Of a stretch of 64,000 bases of DNA, positions 7,804 through 14,790 are shown piece by piece. The notes below the pieces were generated by a model. That model saw only the letters and a program-made list of their open reading frames with translations. It was not told the DNA's origin and made no database searches. Positions within the stretch are counted from its first letter, which is position 1; the number at the start of each line of letters is the position of its first letter. Made by a program: the position numbers and the translations under genes. Source of the DNA: Chitinophaga barathri (lineage in GTDB: Bacteria; Bacteroidota; Bacteroidia; Chitinophagales; Chitinophagaceae); NCBI RefSeq assembly GCF_003807585.1, contig NZ_RMBX01000001.1, forward strand, positions 682,001 through 746,000, written 5' to 3'.

Positions 7804-8055
7804 TTGAATCCTCATAGGCAGCAGTTTAAGCAAACCCTTATCCAGCAACAACTTGCGGATTTACAGGCATTTCAGGGACAAAATTCACGGTTGTTTTTAA
7901 CAGAATGCTGTAACCTTTTGGCACGTTATTTAGTTATATATAGAGCAAGATTTAAAATGACAGGTTATGAAATTGAAGAACATACTTTTAGTGATCCTTA
8001 CGGTTGGCCTTGCTTTGATTCCGTTTATCAAAAACAGCATCAACAAACAAGATGA
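7804..8055 (+). other. Doubtful 83-codon ORF in an AT-rich stretch
   Basis: Opens with TTG and encodes a glutamine-rich sequence (RQQFKQTLIQQQLADLQAFQ...) with no recognised domain. The stretch is visibly richer in A+T than the genes around it. Its 3' part overlaps, in another frame, a short hydrophobic peptide ORF (7967-8086); at most one of the two is likely to be real. It could also be the remnant of a decayed gene. Low confidence. Confidence 0.25.
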
Positions 8056-8086
8056 ATTTGACGCTACACAGGATTTATTCATCTAG
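7967..8086 (+). CDS. Possible small hydrophobic/secreted peptide
   Basis: 39 codons from ATG to TAG. The N-terminal half (KLKNILLVILTVGLALIPF) looks like a signal or single membrane helix with two lysines in front; the rest (IKNSINKQDEFDATQDLFI) is short and polar. It is too short for most gene finders. It lies alone in the gene-poor region between the peroxiredoxin operon and bshB1. A plus-strand hairpin with a T tract follows at 8312-8356. No homologue is recognised; it may be a signalling, leader or membrane-stress peptide, or a chance ORF. Confidence 0.35.
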   Translation: MKLKNILLVILTVGLALIPFIKNSINKQDEFDATQDLFI

Positions 8087-8311
8087 TTTAGGCGGGTTAT
8101 GGATGCAGTTATGAAGAGCTCCCCCTCTTCCCATATGCACCATACCAGCAGCGGGTTCCATTGTACCGTATTCTGAAAAAATTTCTGCGGTGAGCAGAAA
8201 TGGGAAGTTTTTTGCCAGGCCGTCCAAAATGACCAGCATAGCAGAATTAGGAACTCCCGCCCCCTGACCGTTCAACATTCAACTAAGGCTTTCAGCCTAC
8301 CATAAATTCAG

Positions 8312-8356
8312 GGCTGACCAACAGGTGCAAACCAGGTGGTCAGCCTTGGCTGTTTT
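8312..8356 (+). terminator. Hairpin with downstream T run, possible plus-strand terminator
   Basis: Stem ggctgacca (8312-8320) with tggtcagcc (8337-8345), 16-nt loop; a T run lies at 8352-8356 a few bases beyond. It would end a plus-strand transcript coming from the small ORFs at 7.8-8.1 kb. Confidence 0.45.
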
Positions 8357-8555
8357 TAGCCCTTTTAAGCGCCTGGCCATGCCCTCCTCTCCCATTTACC
8401 TGTCCGGGACAAAATTCGGCCTGAACGCATCTCTTTTGATCCCTTCCCCGTTAGCGGCAATTTTGAATCTGGTTGCTACTGCTCTGCTGCCCCACGAACT
8501 CTTTTACCCTGCTGATTGAACGCTTTACCCTACCTGACTAATGCTGTTAGACTGC

Positions 8556-8632
8556 TACTGTTAGACTACTTTATGGTTACTGTATCGTTACTGTTAGACA
8601 ACACAACTACTACTATCAGATTACTGTCCCAA
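8556..8632. repeat. Imperfect 11-bp tandem repeat block A (7 units)
   Basis: Units start at 8556, 8567, 8578, 8589, 8600, 8611 and 8622. Six of the seven begin TACT (the fifth is shifted): tactgttagac, tactttatggt, tactgtatcgt, tactgttagac, aacacaactac, tactatcagat, tactgtcccaa. Two earlier units (8531-8541, 8542-8552) continue the pattern after a 3-nt phase break. Confidence 0.8.
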
Positions 8633-8660
8633 GTCAATTGTCATACTCATGACAATTGAC
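8633..8660. repeat. Perfect 12-bp inverted repeat with 4-nt loop
   Basis: gtcaattgtcat (8633-8644), loop actc, atgacaattgac (8649-8660). It is immediately next to repeat block A. No T tract follows on either strand, so it looks more like a protein-binding site, a cruciform or an RNA structural element than a terminator. Confidence 0.85.
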
Positions 8661-8737
8661 CTATCCATATCTTTTCCACTTTTATACAAAGGCTAGCGAG
8701 ATGAAATGATGGTATATTCTCTTATATCCAAAGTGAA

Positions 8738-8781
8738 CGATACGTATAGGATACGTATACGAGAGGTATAGGAGAGCAGGA
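8738..8781. repeat. Imperfect 11-bp tandem repeat block B (3-4 units)
   Basis: Units cgatacgtata (8738-8748), ggatacgtata (8749-8759), cgagaggtata (8760-8770) and the more decayed ggagagcagga (8771-8781). The period is exactly 11 nt but the sequence is unrelated to block A. Confidence 0.75.
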
Positions 8782-8813
8782 GGAACGGGATGATAAAATA
8801 ATATCACGAAGAG

Positions 8814-8879
8814 GGTGTAGACCCGGTGTAGACCCGGTGTAGACCCGGTGTAGACCCGGTGTAGACCCGGTGTAGACCC
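8814..8879. repeat. Six perfect 11-bp tandem copies, block C
   Basis: ggtgtagaccc repeated six times without a single difference, starting at 8814, 8825, 8836, 8847, 8858 and 8869. Perfect identity suggests recent expansion by slippage or recent selection. There are no spacers, so this is not a CRISPR array. Confidence 0.97.
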
Positions 8880-8945
8880 GGCAGTCAGCGAGCTGCCTGC
8901 CGGAAAGGTCAAAGGCCGGTAAAGCCCTTTATACCGCAGGGAAAG

Positions 8946-8985
8946 GCTGCCATTTTTGCCTGAAAGGGATGATCAAAATGGCAGC
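8946..8985. repeat. Inverted repeat, 11-bp stem
   Basis: gctgccatttt (8946-8956) pairs perfectly with aaaatggcagc (8975-8985); 18-nt loop. It lies between repeat blocks C and D. Confidence 0.75.
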
Positions 8986-8998
8986 GGGTGGGGGTAAG

Positions 8999-9053
8999 TA
9001 TGCTTTTGATATGCTTTTGGTATGCTCTTGATATGCTTTTGATATGCTTCGGG
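8999..9053. repeat. 11-bp tandem repeat block D (5 units)
   Basis: tatgcttttga (8999-9009), tatgcttttgg, tatgctcttga, tatgcttttga and tatgcttcggg (9043-9053). Same 11-nt period as blocks A-C, different sequence. Confidence 0.9.
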
Positions 9054-9054
9054 T

Positions 9055-9115
9055 GCCGGCTGATAGTGTTCAGCCGAAAACGTTAAGGATGCTGAACATT
9101 TCCAGCCGGCTTTTT
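9055..9115 (+). terminator. Nested two-stem hairpin with T tail (plus-strand terminator)
   Basis: Outer stem gccggctg (9055-9062) with cagccggc (9103-9110) and inner stem tgttcagc (9067-9074) with gctgaaca (9091-9098), followed by ttttt at 9111-9115. Only the plus strand has a T tail, yet no plus-strand gene is convincing upstream. It points to an unannotated transcript across the repeat region. Confidence 0.75.
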
Positions 9116-9129
9116 ATTTATCCCGAAAC

Positions 9130-9861
9130 TCAGGTAGTCTCATTAATAAGATCTTTCATACTTCTTACGCCAAGCATCTTCGCGGAGGTATACCCTTCCG
9201 CATAAGGCACGCCCACCATTTTGCCCAGCATCTTTGCCCGGTAGATCACGCTGTCGAAAAACTCGGGGGAGGAAATATACGTCTGCGGCTCATGGTCCTT
9301 ATCTGCCAGGAACTGCGTCTTAAAACATTTGATGGCTTCCAGTTTCAGGTCTATCACTTCGCTGATGTCCACTACAAAATCAGGGGTAAAATAACGGTCC
9401 TGGATGAAATGGAACACCTGCTTCGGCCTCCATGCCTGCTGGGGCTGCCCGTTTTCATCAAAGGTCTCGACCTTGCGGAGGCCCGCCAGGAAGGCGCTGT
9501 CTTTGATGAGCTGCGCCGCGCGGCCATGGTCCGGATGGCGGTCATCGATGGCATTGGCCAGCACGATGTCCGGCCTGTATTTACGGATAGCAGCCACTAC
9601 TTTCAGCTGGTCTTCGCGGGTATTTTGAAAAAAGCCGTCCGCCAGCCCCAGGTTCTCCCTTACATCCACGCCCATTACCCGGCAGGCCTCCTGCGCTTCC
9701 AGGATGCGGCCCTCGGGGGTGCCGCGGGTGCCCAGTTCGCCACGGGTAAGGTCTATAATGCCCGTCTTCATGCCCTGTCTTGCATGTACCATCAGTGTTC
9801 CCGCGCAGGATAACTCCACGTCATCCGGATGTGCGGCTATCGCCAGTATGTCCAGTTTCAT
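9130..9861 (-). CDS. bshB1: Bacillithiol biosynthesis deacetylase BshB1
   Basis: Second step of bacillithiol synthesis: zinc-dependent removal of the acetyl group from N-acetylglucosaminyl-malate, in the cytoplasm. 243 aa with the LmbE/PIG-L metal motif AAHPDDVE near the N-terminus (residues 9-16) and the second metal-binding segment DRHPDH. Length and the C-terminal GVPYAEGYTSAKMLGV match the BshB1 group rather than other PIG-L deacetylases. A DinB/YfiT protein of the bacillithiol-transferase type is found at 23.7-24.2 kb. bshA and bshC are not in the window. Confidence 0.94.
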   Translation of the reverse strand: MKLDILAIAAHPDDVELSCAGTLMVHARQGMKTGIIDLTRGELGTRGTPEGRILEAQEACRVMGVDVRENLGLADGFFQNTREDQLKVVAAIRKYRPDIVLANAIDDRHPDHGRAAQLIKDSAFLAGLRKVETFDENGQPQQAWRPKQVFHFIQDRYFTPDFVVDISEVIDLKLEAIKCFKTQFLADKDHEPQTYISSPEFFDSVIYRAKMLGKMVGVPYAEGYTSAKMLGVRSMKDLINETT

Positions 9862-9936
9862 GTTCCTTTAAATTTTGCCGAGCAAAGGTCGGGTATATGG
9901 GGAGATGTTCCAAATCAGGGGAAATGAGGAGGGAAT

Positions 9937-10542
9937 TTAGTTGAAGCGGTTGTACAGCTGTATCTCCTGCACGATCAGCTCTATGTCCTTATCGTCCTGT
10001 GAATTGAACTCGCTTTTCAGGTTGCCGCCGAAGAAAAAGGCCACGGTCTGGTACATCCGCGCGTTGAAACCGCCTTTCAGTTCTTTTACAATATCATAGC
10101 AGTTTTCGCCTGTTTCGCGGTGGATGAGTTTCATGAGTACTTTTCCCTGGTATACGGACAGGTTTTCGAGCTTATCTCCAAATTCGGCTTTGAGGAGTTT
10201 TTCCTTGGAGGCCAGGTATTCTTTGCGTTCTTTTTTGGAGGAAAAGGTTTTCAGGTCGCGGTTCACATCTTTCAGGATGCGGCCGGCGGATACTGCGTAG
10301 GGATAAGTCACATATACGGCGTTGCGCAGCCTGGTCCAGCGCTCGCGTTGTTTGCGGAGGCGCCTGGGCAGTTTATCTGTTACATCAAAAATGTGAAGGG
10401 TAATGGATGGGATCGTGTCGTTTCCATACAGCACAGCCCTGACGGCTACGGTATCTGTAGCGGTGCGCTGCTGAGCCGCAGCGGAGCCTGCCAGGCACAG
10501 GATACATATGGAGAGGATGATCGAATAACGAAGCACGGTCAT
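9937..10542 (-). CDS. DUF4294 domain protein, exported
   Basis: 201 aa. N-terminal signal peptide (hydrophobic core LCLAGSAAAQ, cleavage probably after AAA-Q). The mature part starts with a beta-rich segment (AVLYGNDTIPSITLHIFDV), followed by a charged helical region (LPRRLRKQRERW, KKERKEYLASKEKLLK) and the conserved end with LMKLIHRETGENCYDIVKEL and ARMYQTVAFFFGGNLKSEF. This order is that of the Bacteroidota DUF4294 family, function unknown. It lies between bshB1 and an alpha/beta hydrolase on the same strand, with gaps of 75 and 41 nt. Confidence 0.85.
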   Translation of the reverse strand: MTVLRYSIILSICILCLAGSAAAQQRTATDTVAVRAVLYGNDTIPSITLHIFDVTDKLPRRLRKQRERWTRLRNAVYVTYPYAVSAGRILKDVNRDLKTFSSKKERKEYLASKEKLLKAEFGDKLENLSVYQGKVLMKLIHRETGENCYDIVKELKGGFNARMYQTVAFFFGGNLKSEFNSQDDKDIELIVQEIQLYNRFN

Positions 10543-10583
10543 TGACGATTAATGGTAAACCCTGATCCCACCCAAGATACGAA

Positions 10584-11579
10584 TTAGTTCCGATTCCTGT
10601 TTACCTCCCGCCACCAGCTGATGATGGCGGCTTCCACACCGGGCACGTCACCTGAAGTAATGCTGGAGCCAATCACGTGTGTACCCGCTTTGGGAATGGC
10701 CATTGCTTTTTTCAGGCTGTCCGGCGTGCCCAGCTCTTTGTGCATGTCCAGTATGGCGGACACTTTCACCGTCTGATCCTGCTCGGTTTCATTCTTATAA
10801 TAATACAGGTTCAGCACCGGCTGGTGGATGCGCGCGAAGGTTTCTGGCGTCATGGTGTGGTCTACCAGGTTTTCCAGTTCCACAACGGCTTCCAGCCTGT
10901 ATTTGGTATACCAGTATTTAGCTTTCTCCGGGTTCTCGGGTTTGTATTCGTTGTATTTCCCGCCCTTTACCAGCCGCGCTACCATCAGGCCCCACGGTTC
11001 GTCCAGCATCCCGATCATCTTTTCATTGATCGCGATGTTCGGGCTCATATTAATAACGGCCGCCACGTCATTGGGATATTGTGCTGCGAGCAACAGCGCG
11101 AGGGTGCCGCCGGTTGAAGTACCCATAAGGATCACCCTGTTGCCCAGCTGTTTACCGATGGCGAGGGCTTCTTTTGCGTCTTCCCAAAGACCCTGCGCGG
11201 TCATTTTTTCGAGTGCTTCGGAAGTATCTATGCCATGCTGATCCAGGCGGGAGAGATAAAGATTATAGCCGTTGAGTTTTGCAAAATCGCGGTGAACGGG
11301 GTCGCCTTCTTTTTCACTGGCCGAGAAGCCGTGCAGGTACACCACGCTATAAGGCGTTTTTTCGCCTTCCGCCCCTGCCCATACAATACGGGCCTCATTT
11401 CCCGGTCGAAGGCGGTGTTGAGCCTCTTTCTGGCCGATAAACGTCTCCAGCCAGGCCGGCTGATCGGGCACACCGGGCAACGCGCCGCCCAATGCGGGAG
11501 GTGCGGGCTTCGGCCCCAGAAAATACACGATCACCAAAAGGGCAATTACGACTAGTGCTGTTTTTAACGTCCGGCGCAT
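10584..11579 (-). CDS. Alpha/beta hydrolase, membrane-anchored
   Basis: 331 aa. One N-terminal membrane helix (TALVVIALLVIVYFLG) followed by a serine-hydrolase fold: oxyanion region VVYLHGFSAS, nucleophile elbow MGTSTGG, and late IPKAGTHVIGSS supplying a candidate catalytic His. The acid residue is not assigned. Relatives are carboxylesterases or lysophospholipase-like enzymes; the substrate is unknown. The anchor suggests action on the periplasmic face. Upstream lies the ccmF terminator at 11611-11636. Confidence 0.85.
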   Translation of the reverse strand: MRRTLKTALVVIALLVIVYFLGPKPAPPALGGALPGVPDQPAWLETFIGQKEAQHRLRPGNEARIVWAGAEGEKTPYSVVYLHGFSASEKEGDPVHRDFAKLNGYNLYLSRLDQHGIDTSEALEKMTAQGLWEDAKEALAIGKQLGNRVILMGTSTGGTLALLLAAQYPNDVAAVINMSPNIAINEKMIGMLDEPWGLMVARLVKGGKYNEYKPENPEKAKYWYTKYRLEAVVELENLVDHTMTPETFARIHQPVLNLYYYKNETEQDQTVKVSAILDMHKELGTPDSLKKAMAIPKAGTHVIGSSITSGDVPGVEAAIISWWREVNRNRN

Positions 11580-11606
11580 AGGGTAGGGTTTATATTGCTA
11601 AGATAA

Positions 11607-11640
11607 CAAAAAGGGCGGCCTTCCCGGGCCGCCCTTTATT
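11607..11640 (-). terminator. Terminator after ccmF
   Basis: Perfect 10-bp GC-rich stem (aagggcggcc 11611-11620 with ggccgccctt 11627-11636), 6-nt loop. On the minus strand a T run continues at 11611-11607. Confidence 0.85.
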
Positions 11641-11657
11641 ATCATGTTGTAAAACAG

Positions 11658-14171
11658 TTATTTGTTGGCGCCTTTCAGCCGCTGACGGATGCTCATCACA
11701 AAGCCGATGATCATGATGATGATACCGATCCACAACACGTTAATATAAGGGAAAATAAGCGCCTTGAGCACGATGAATTCCATCGGGTCGCGGCTTTCTT
11801 TTATTTCCAGCTCAACTTTATTGTCGTTCGGCAGGATCTTCGTGAAACGCACGGCCAGGCTCAGCGGAGCGAGGGTATCGGGCACATTGCCCTGGAAACT
11901 GCTGTCCCGGATAAAATACACCGGGTGCATGTTATAATCGCCGTTTTCACGGGTGTGTACATAGATATCGGCGCCCACCGCGATGTCCCCCGGCTCGGGC
12001 TTGTAATTTTTCTGCTGCTGTACCCCGGTTTTGAGGGCGTTGAGCACCATAAAACCTTTCGAGAAGAAGATGGTATCTCCCTGTGAAATGGTATGTTTCT
12101 CATATGGCAGCGTGTCCGTCACCGCGCCTTTGATGGGCGCGAGGGTCACGTAGGTGAAGATGTCGCGGGTGAGGTAATGTTTGGAATCCGGGTTCGGGGA
12201 CAGCTGTCCTTCCTGGCCTTTCACGTTCAGGTAAGCGTCCGGGTAAAGGGTGAAACGCTCTGTGGGCTCGTCATTCAGCTTCGCCTTTTTCTCGTATTCC
12301 ACGATGAAGAAGGTTTTTTCTTTATCGGCCGTGCCGATGGAATCCCCTTTGTAGGTCACAAAATAAGGCCCCATCTGCACGGGCAGGCCTTTGGGCAGCA
12401 GGGTGTTCTCCTGGCTTTTCTGGCCGCTTTCTTTGGTGAAATATCCCGCCAGCATGTTCATTTTGTCCACGCTCAGCACTTCTTTTTTGGAAGAGGAAAT
12501 CAGCACGCCCAGCAGCACCAGCCCGAAGCCGATGTGCGCCACGGAAGCGCCTGCTGCTTTGGTTTTGCCTTTCAGCACACTTACGATATACCCTGTATTG
12601 GCCACTACAGCGTATACGCTGGCGAACAACATCAGGTAAATAGCCACGAGGAAGCCGGGGCCGAATTCGTTATAGTTGATACGCCCCAGCCAGCCGATCA
12701 GTACGGTGAGCACCACGGAAATGATCGTCGGCAAGGCCAGTTTTTTCCAGAGGGTGCCTTTGGGCGTGTCTTTGTATTTCATGTACTGCACCACGGCAGT
12801 GAGTATACCCACGATGGCCGCCAGCCAGATCTGTATCTGGTTGTAGTGGAATACCGGGTCGGTAGGCGGCGCGAAGTCTTCCAGGTTGAAGAGTTTTTTC
12901 AGGCCGAACAGGTCCAGCAGTTTGTTCCACACGGGGATGGAAGTAGTGAAGGTGATCTGGATAGCGGACACCATCAGGATCAGCGCGCCCACAAACAGCC
13001 AGAACTCGCGGCTGTAGGTACTTTCCTCTTTATTGATCTTCGGGATATCTTTGCTGCGCGCGATCAGCATCCAGAAAGCCGGGATGGTGAAAATGCCCAT
13101 AAAGATGAGCAGCTGGCCGCTCATGCCCAGGTCCGTAAAGGAATGCACGGAAGTTTGCCCCAGTATGCCGCTCCTGGTAAGGAAGGTGGAATACAGGATA
13201 AGCACGAAGGATATGATAAAGAAAAAGAAAGTAGAACGAAGCGCATGACCGGAGCTGCGGTATGCGAGCATGGTGTGCAGGCCTGCCACCAGGGTGATCC
13301 AGGGCACGAGCGATGCGTTTTCCACGGGATCCCAGGCCCAGTAACCGCCGAAAGTGAGTGCTTCATAAGCCCAGGCGGCGCCCATCATGATGCCGGTACC
13401 GAGGATCATAGTGCCGAACAGCGCCCATGGCATGGCGGGCTTCACCCAATCGCCGTACTGGCGCGTCCAGAGGCCGCCCACGGCGTATGCAAAAGGCACG
13501 ATCACGGAAGCGAAACCGAGGAACAGCACCGGCGGGTGGATCACCATCCAGTAGTTCTTCAGCAGTACGTTCAGGCCGTTACCATCTACGAACTGTTTGA
13601 ATTGCAGGTAGTTCGGATTCAGGAAGATCGGGGAATCCGGTGCGTCCTGGCGCATGAGGATGAAGGGGCTGCTGCCCACTTTGTACTCAAACCAGGGGAG
13701 ATCCAGGTAAATGCCGAGCAGCATGGTGCCGAGGCAGATCTGCGCAAAGGCCAGTACGGTCATCACCGGGCCTTCCCAGCGTTTGCTGGTCCTGATCAGG
13801 ATGAGGCCCAAAACGCTGTGCCATACGCTCCAGAGGAGGAAACTTCCCTCCTGCCCTTCCCAGAAGCAACTGAGGAGGTATTGCACCTCAAGGTCGCGGC
13901 TGGAGTGCTGCCAGGCGTATTTATATTCAAAATAGTGATTGGAAATGATGTAATAGAGGATGGCAAAAACGGCGAAAACGGAGAAAGCCTGCGTGATAAA
14001 AGCCCAGCGGCCCATTTTCAGCCAGGAAGCCTTTTTCAGCTCATCTTTCTGCTGAACGCTGCAGAAGTATGCAACGGTAGCCACAATTGAAGCTACAAAA
14101 GCGAGAATAGTGAAAAAATGCCCCAATTGTCCGGGAAGTAAATGCTCCCCTGCATATTTGATTTGTTCCAA
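11658..14171 (-). CDS. ccmF: Cytochrome c biogenesis protein CcmF/CcsA-type heme lyase
   Basis: Large polytopic protein that attaches heme to apocytochrome c. It contains the WWD-domain signature GGYWAWDPVENASLVPW and the external-histidine stretch VIHPPVLFLGF. At least a dozen membrane helices are followed by a long periplasmic segment (after SSSKKEVLS) and a last helix ending VMSIRQRLKGANK. The frame is open from TTG 14225 (855 aa). I prefer the in-frame TTG at 14171, which gives MEQIKYAGEHLLPGQLGHF and puts the first helix in the usual place (837 aa). ccmE lies upstream on the same strand. ccmABC and ccmGH are not in the window. Confidence 0.92.
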   Translation of the reverse strand: MEQIKYAGEHLLPGQLGHFFTILAFVASIVATVAYFCSVQQKDELKKASWLKMGRWAFITQAFSVFAVFAILYYIISNHYFEYKYAWQHSSRDLEVQYLLSCFWEGQEGSFLLWSVWHSVLGLILIRTSKRWEGPVMTVLAFAQICLGTMLLGIYLDLPWFEYKVGSSPFILMRQDAPDSPIFLNPNYLQFKQFVDGNGLNVLLKNYWMVIHPPVLFLGFASVIVPFAYAVGGLWTRQYGDWVKPAMPWALFGTMILGTGIMMGAAWAYEALTFGGYWAWDPVENASLVPWITLVAGLHTMLAYRSSGHALRSTFFFFIISFVLILYSTFLTRSGILGQTSVHSFTDLGMSGQLLIFMGIFTIPAFWMLIARSKDIPKINKEESTYSREFWLFVGALILMVSAIQITFTTSIPVWNKLLDLFGLKKLFNLEDFAPPTDPVFHYNQIQIWLAAIVGILTAVVQYMKYKDTPKGTLWKKLALPTIISVVLTVLIGWLGRINYNEFGPGFLVAIYLMLFASVYAVVANTGYIVSVLKGKTKAAGASVAHIGFGLVLLGVLISSSKKEVLSVDKMNMLAGYFTKESGQKSQENTLLPKGLPVQMGPYFVTYKGDSIGTADKEKTFFIVEYEKKAKLNDEPTERFTLYPDAYLNVKGQEGQLSPNPDSKHYLTRDIFTYVTLAPIKGAVTDTLPYEKHTISQGDTIFFSKGFMVLNALKTGVQQQKNYKPEPGDIAVGADIYVHTRENGDYNMHPVYFIRDSSFQGNVPDTLAPLSLAVRFTKILPNDNKVELEIKESRDPMEFIVLKALIFPYINVLWIGIIIMIIGFVMSIRQRLKGANK

Positions 14172-14254
14172 TTTTATGATCCGTAAGACGTTATGAAATC
14201 CCGCCGTGGCCGGGTATAGAGGCAAAGGCAGACGATATACAGTTACAGTTGTTT

Positions 14255-14656
14255 CTAGATATCTTTGGAGGCGCTGTAGGCCGTTTGTTCATCCTTGTAT
14301 TTGGAAGGGCACTTCATGAGGATCTTGCTGCAGTGGAACTCGTTGCCCACCATTTTGCCCGTCAGTACCAGTTCTGTGGATTTTTCGAAGTCGGTGGGGC
14401 GTGTGCCGTTAAACACCACCTTGACGATGTCCCCGCTTTTATCTTTCATGTGGAAGCTGAAAAAATCGGCATTCGCAACCGGGTCGTACACCATCCCTTT
14501 GGCCTTATCCAGTGCGCCGATCACGTGAATTTCCTTTCCTTCTTTTTTCTTCGCGGTGGCAAAGGTCTCATAAGTGCTGAAATCCCCTACCATCATTACC
14601 ATACCGGCAACGCAAACCGCTATTACAATGAGCAGAATAATACTTGTCTTCTTCAT
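14255..14656 (-). CDS. ccmE: Cytochrome c maturation heme chaperone CcmE, CxxxY variant
   Basis: Periplasmic heme chaperone that hands heme to CcmF. 133 aa from ATG 14656 (the frame is open further upstream, but MKKTSIILLIVIAVC is the natural anchor). One N-terminal helix, then the OB-fold (VIGALDKAKGMVYDP, ADFFSFHMKD, VVFNGTRPTDFE, ELVLTGKMVGNEFHC). The canonical heme-binding HxxxY is replaced by C116-P-S-K-Y120, as in the CxxxY CcmE proteins known from Desulfovibrio and some archaea. The remaining histidines (H44, H69, H108) are not at the heme site. Gap to ccmF start about 80 nt. Confidence 0.9.
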   Translation of the reverse strand: MKKTSIILLIVIAVCVAGMVMMVGDFSTYETFATAKKKEGKEIHVIGALDKAKGMVYDPVANADFFSFHMKDKSGDIVKVVFNGTRPTDFEKSTELVLTGKMVGNEFHCSKILMKCPSKYKDEQTAYSASKDI

Positions 14657-14753
14657 CCTTACCAGATTATAGTGAGCAAAGGTAGCCAAAAAAACGGTGT
14701 ATAACGGCTGATATTCGTCAGGTTTACCCGCTGGGGGAACCAATTTTTACCTG

Positions 14754-14761
14754 TACCTTTG
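14754..14761 (+). promoter_or_regulatory. Candidate -7 element of the 14791-17710 operon
   Basis: TACCTTTG, an exact TAnnTTTG match 29 nt before the ATG at 14791. The -33 position is not a good TTG. Confidence 0.45.
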
Positions 14762-14790
14762 CGCCGAAATAAGCAAAGTACTGATTTATC

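Larger units (their letters stand above)
8087..9129. other. Gene-poor repeat-rich intergenic region
   Basis: About 1 kb with no gene I can support. It holds a plus-strand hairpin (8312-8345), a block of imperfect 11-bp units (8556-8632), a perfect 12-bp inverted repeat (8633-8660), a second 11-bp block (8738-8781), six perfect 11-bp copies (8814-8879), an 11-bp-stem inverted repeat (8946-8985), a fourth 11-bp block (8999-9053) and a nested hairpin with a T tail (9055-9115). Small ORFs here (for example minus-strand 8682-8912) are made by the repeats themselves. Confidence 0.8.

Noticed and set aside
8075..8278. 67-codon minus-strand ORF
   Set aside because: No recognised domain, and it lies across the gene-poor region with no supporting context; it could be a decayed fragment, but nothing shows that.
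8814..8879. Possible CRISPR array
   Set aside because: Direct tandem copies without spacers; the unit is only 11 bp; no cas genes in the window.
8682..8912. Minus-strand ORF with a repeated GSTPGLHRVYT peptide
   Set aside because: The repeated peptide is just the translation of the 11-bp DNA repeat (three units = 33 nt = 11 residues).
12093..14090. 665-codon plus-strand ORF opposite ccmF
   Set aside because: It is antisense to a well-supported membrane protein and is histidine- and glutamine-rich, the usual mirror of high-GC coding sequence. No start region or family resemblance.
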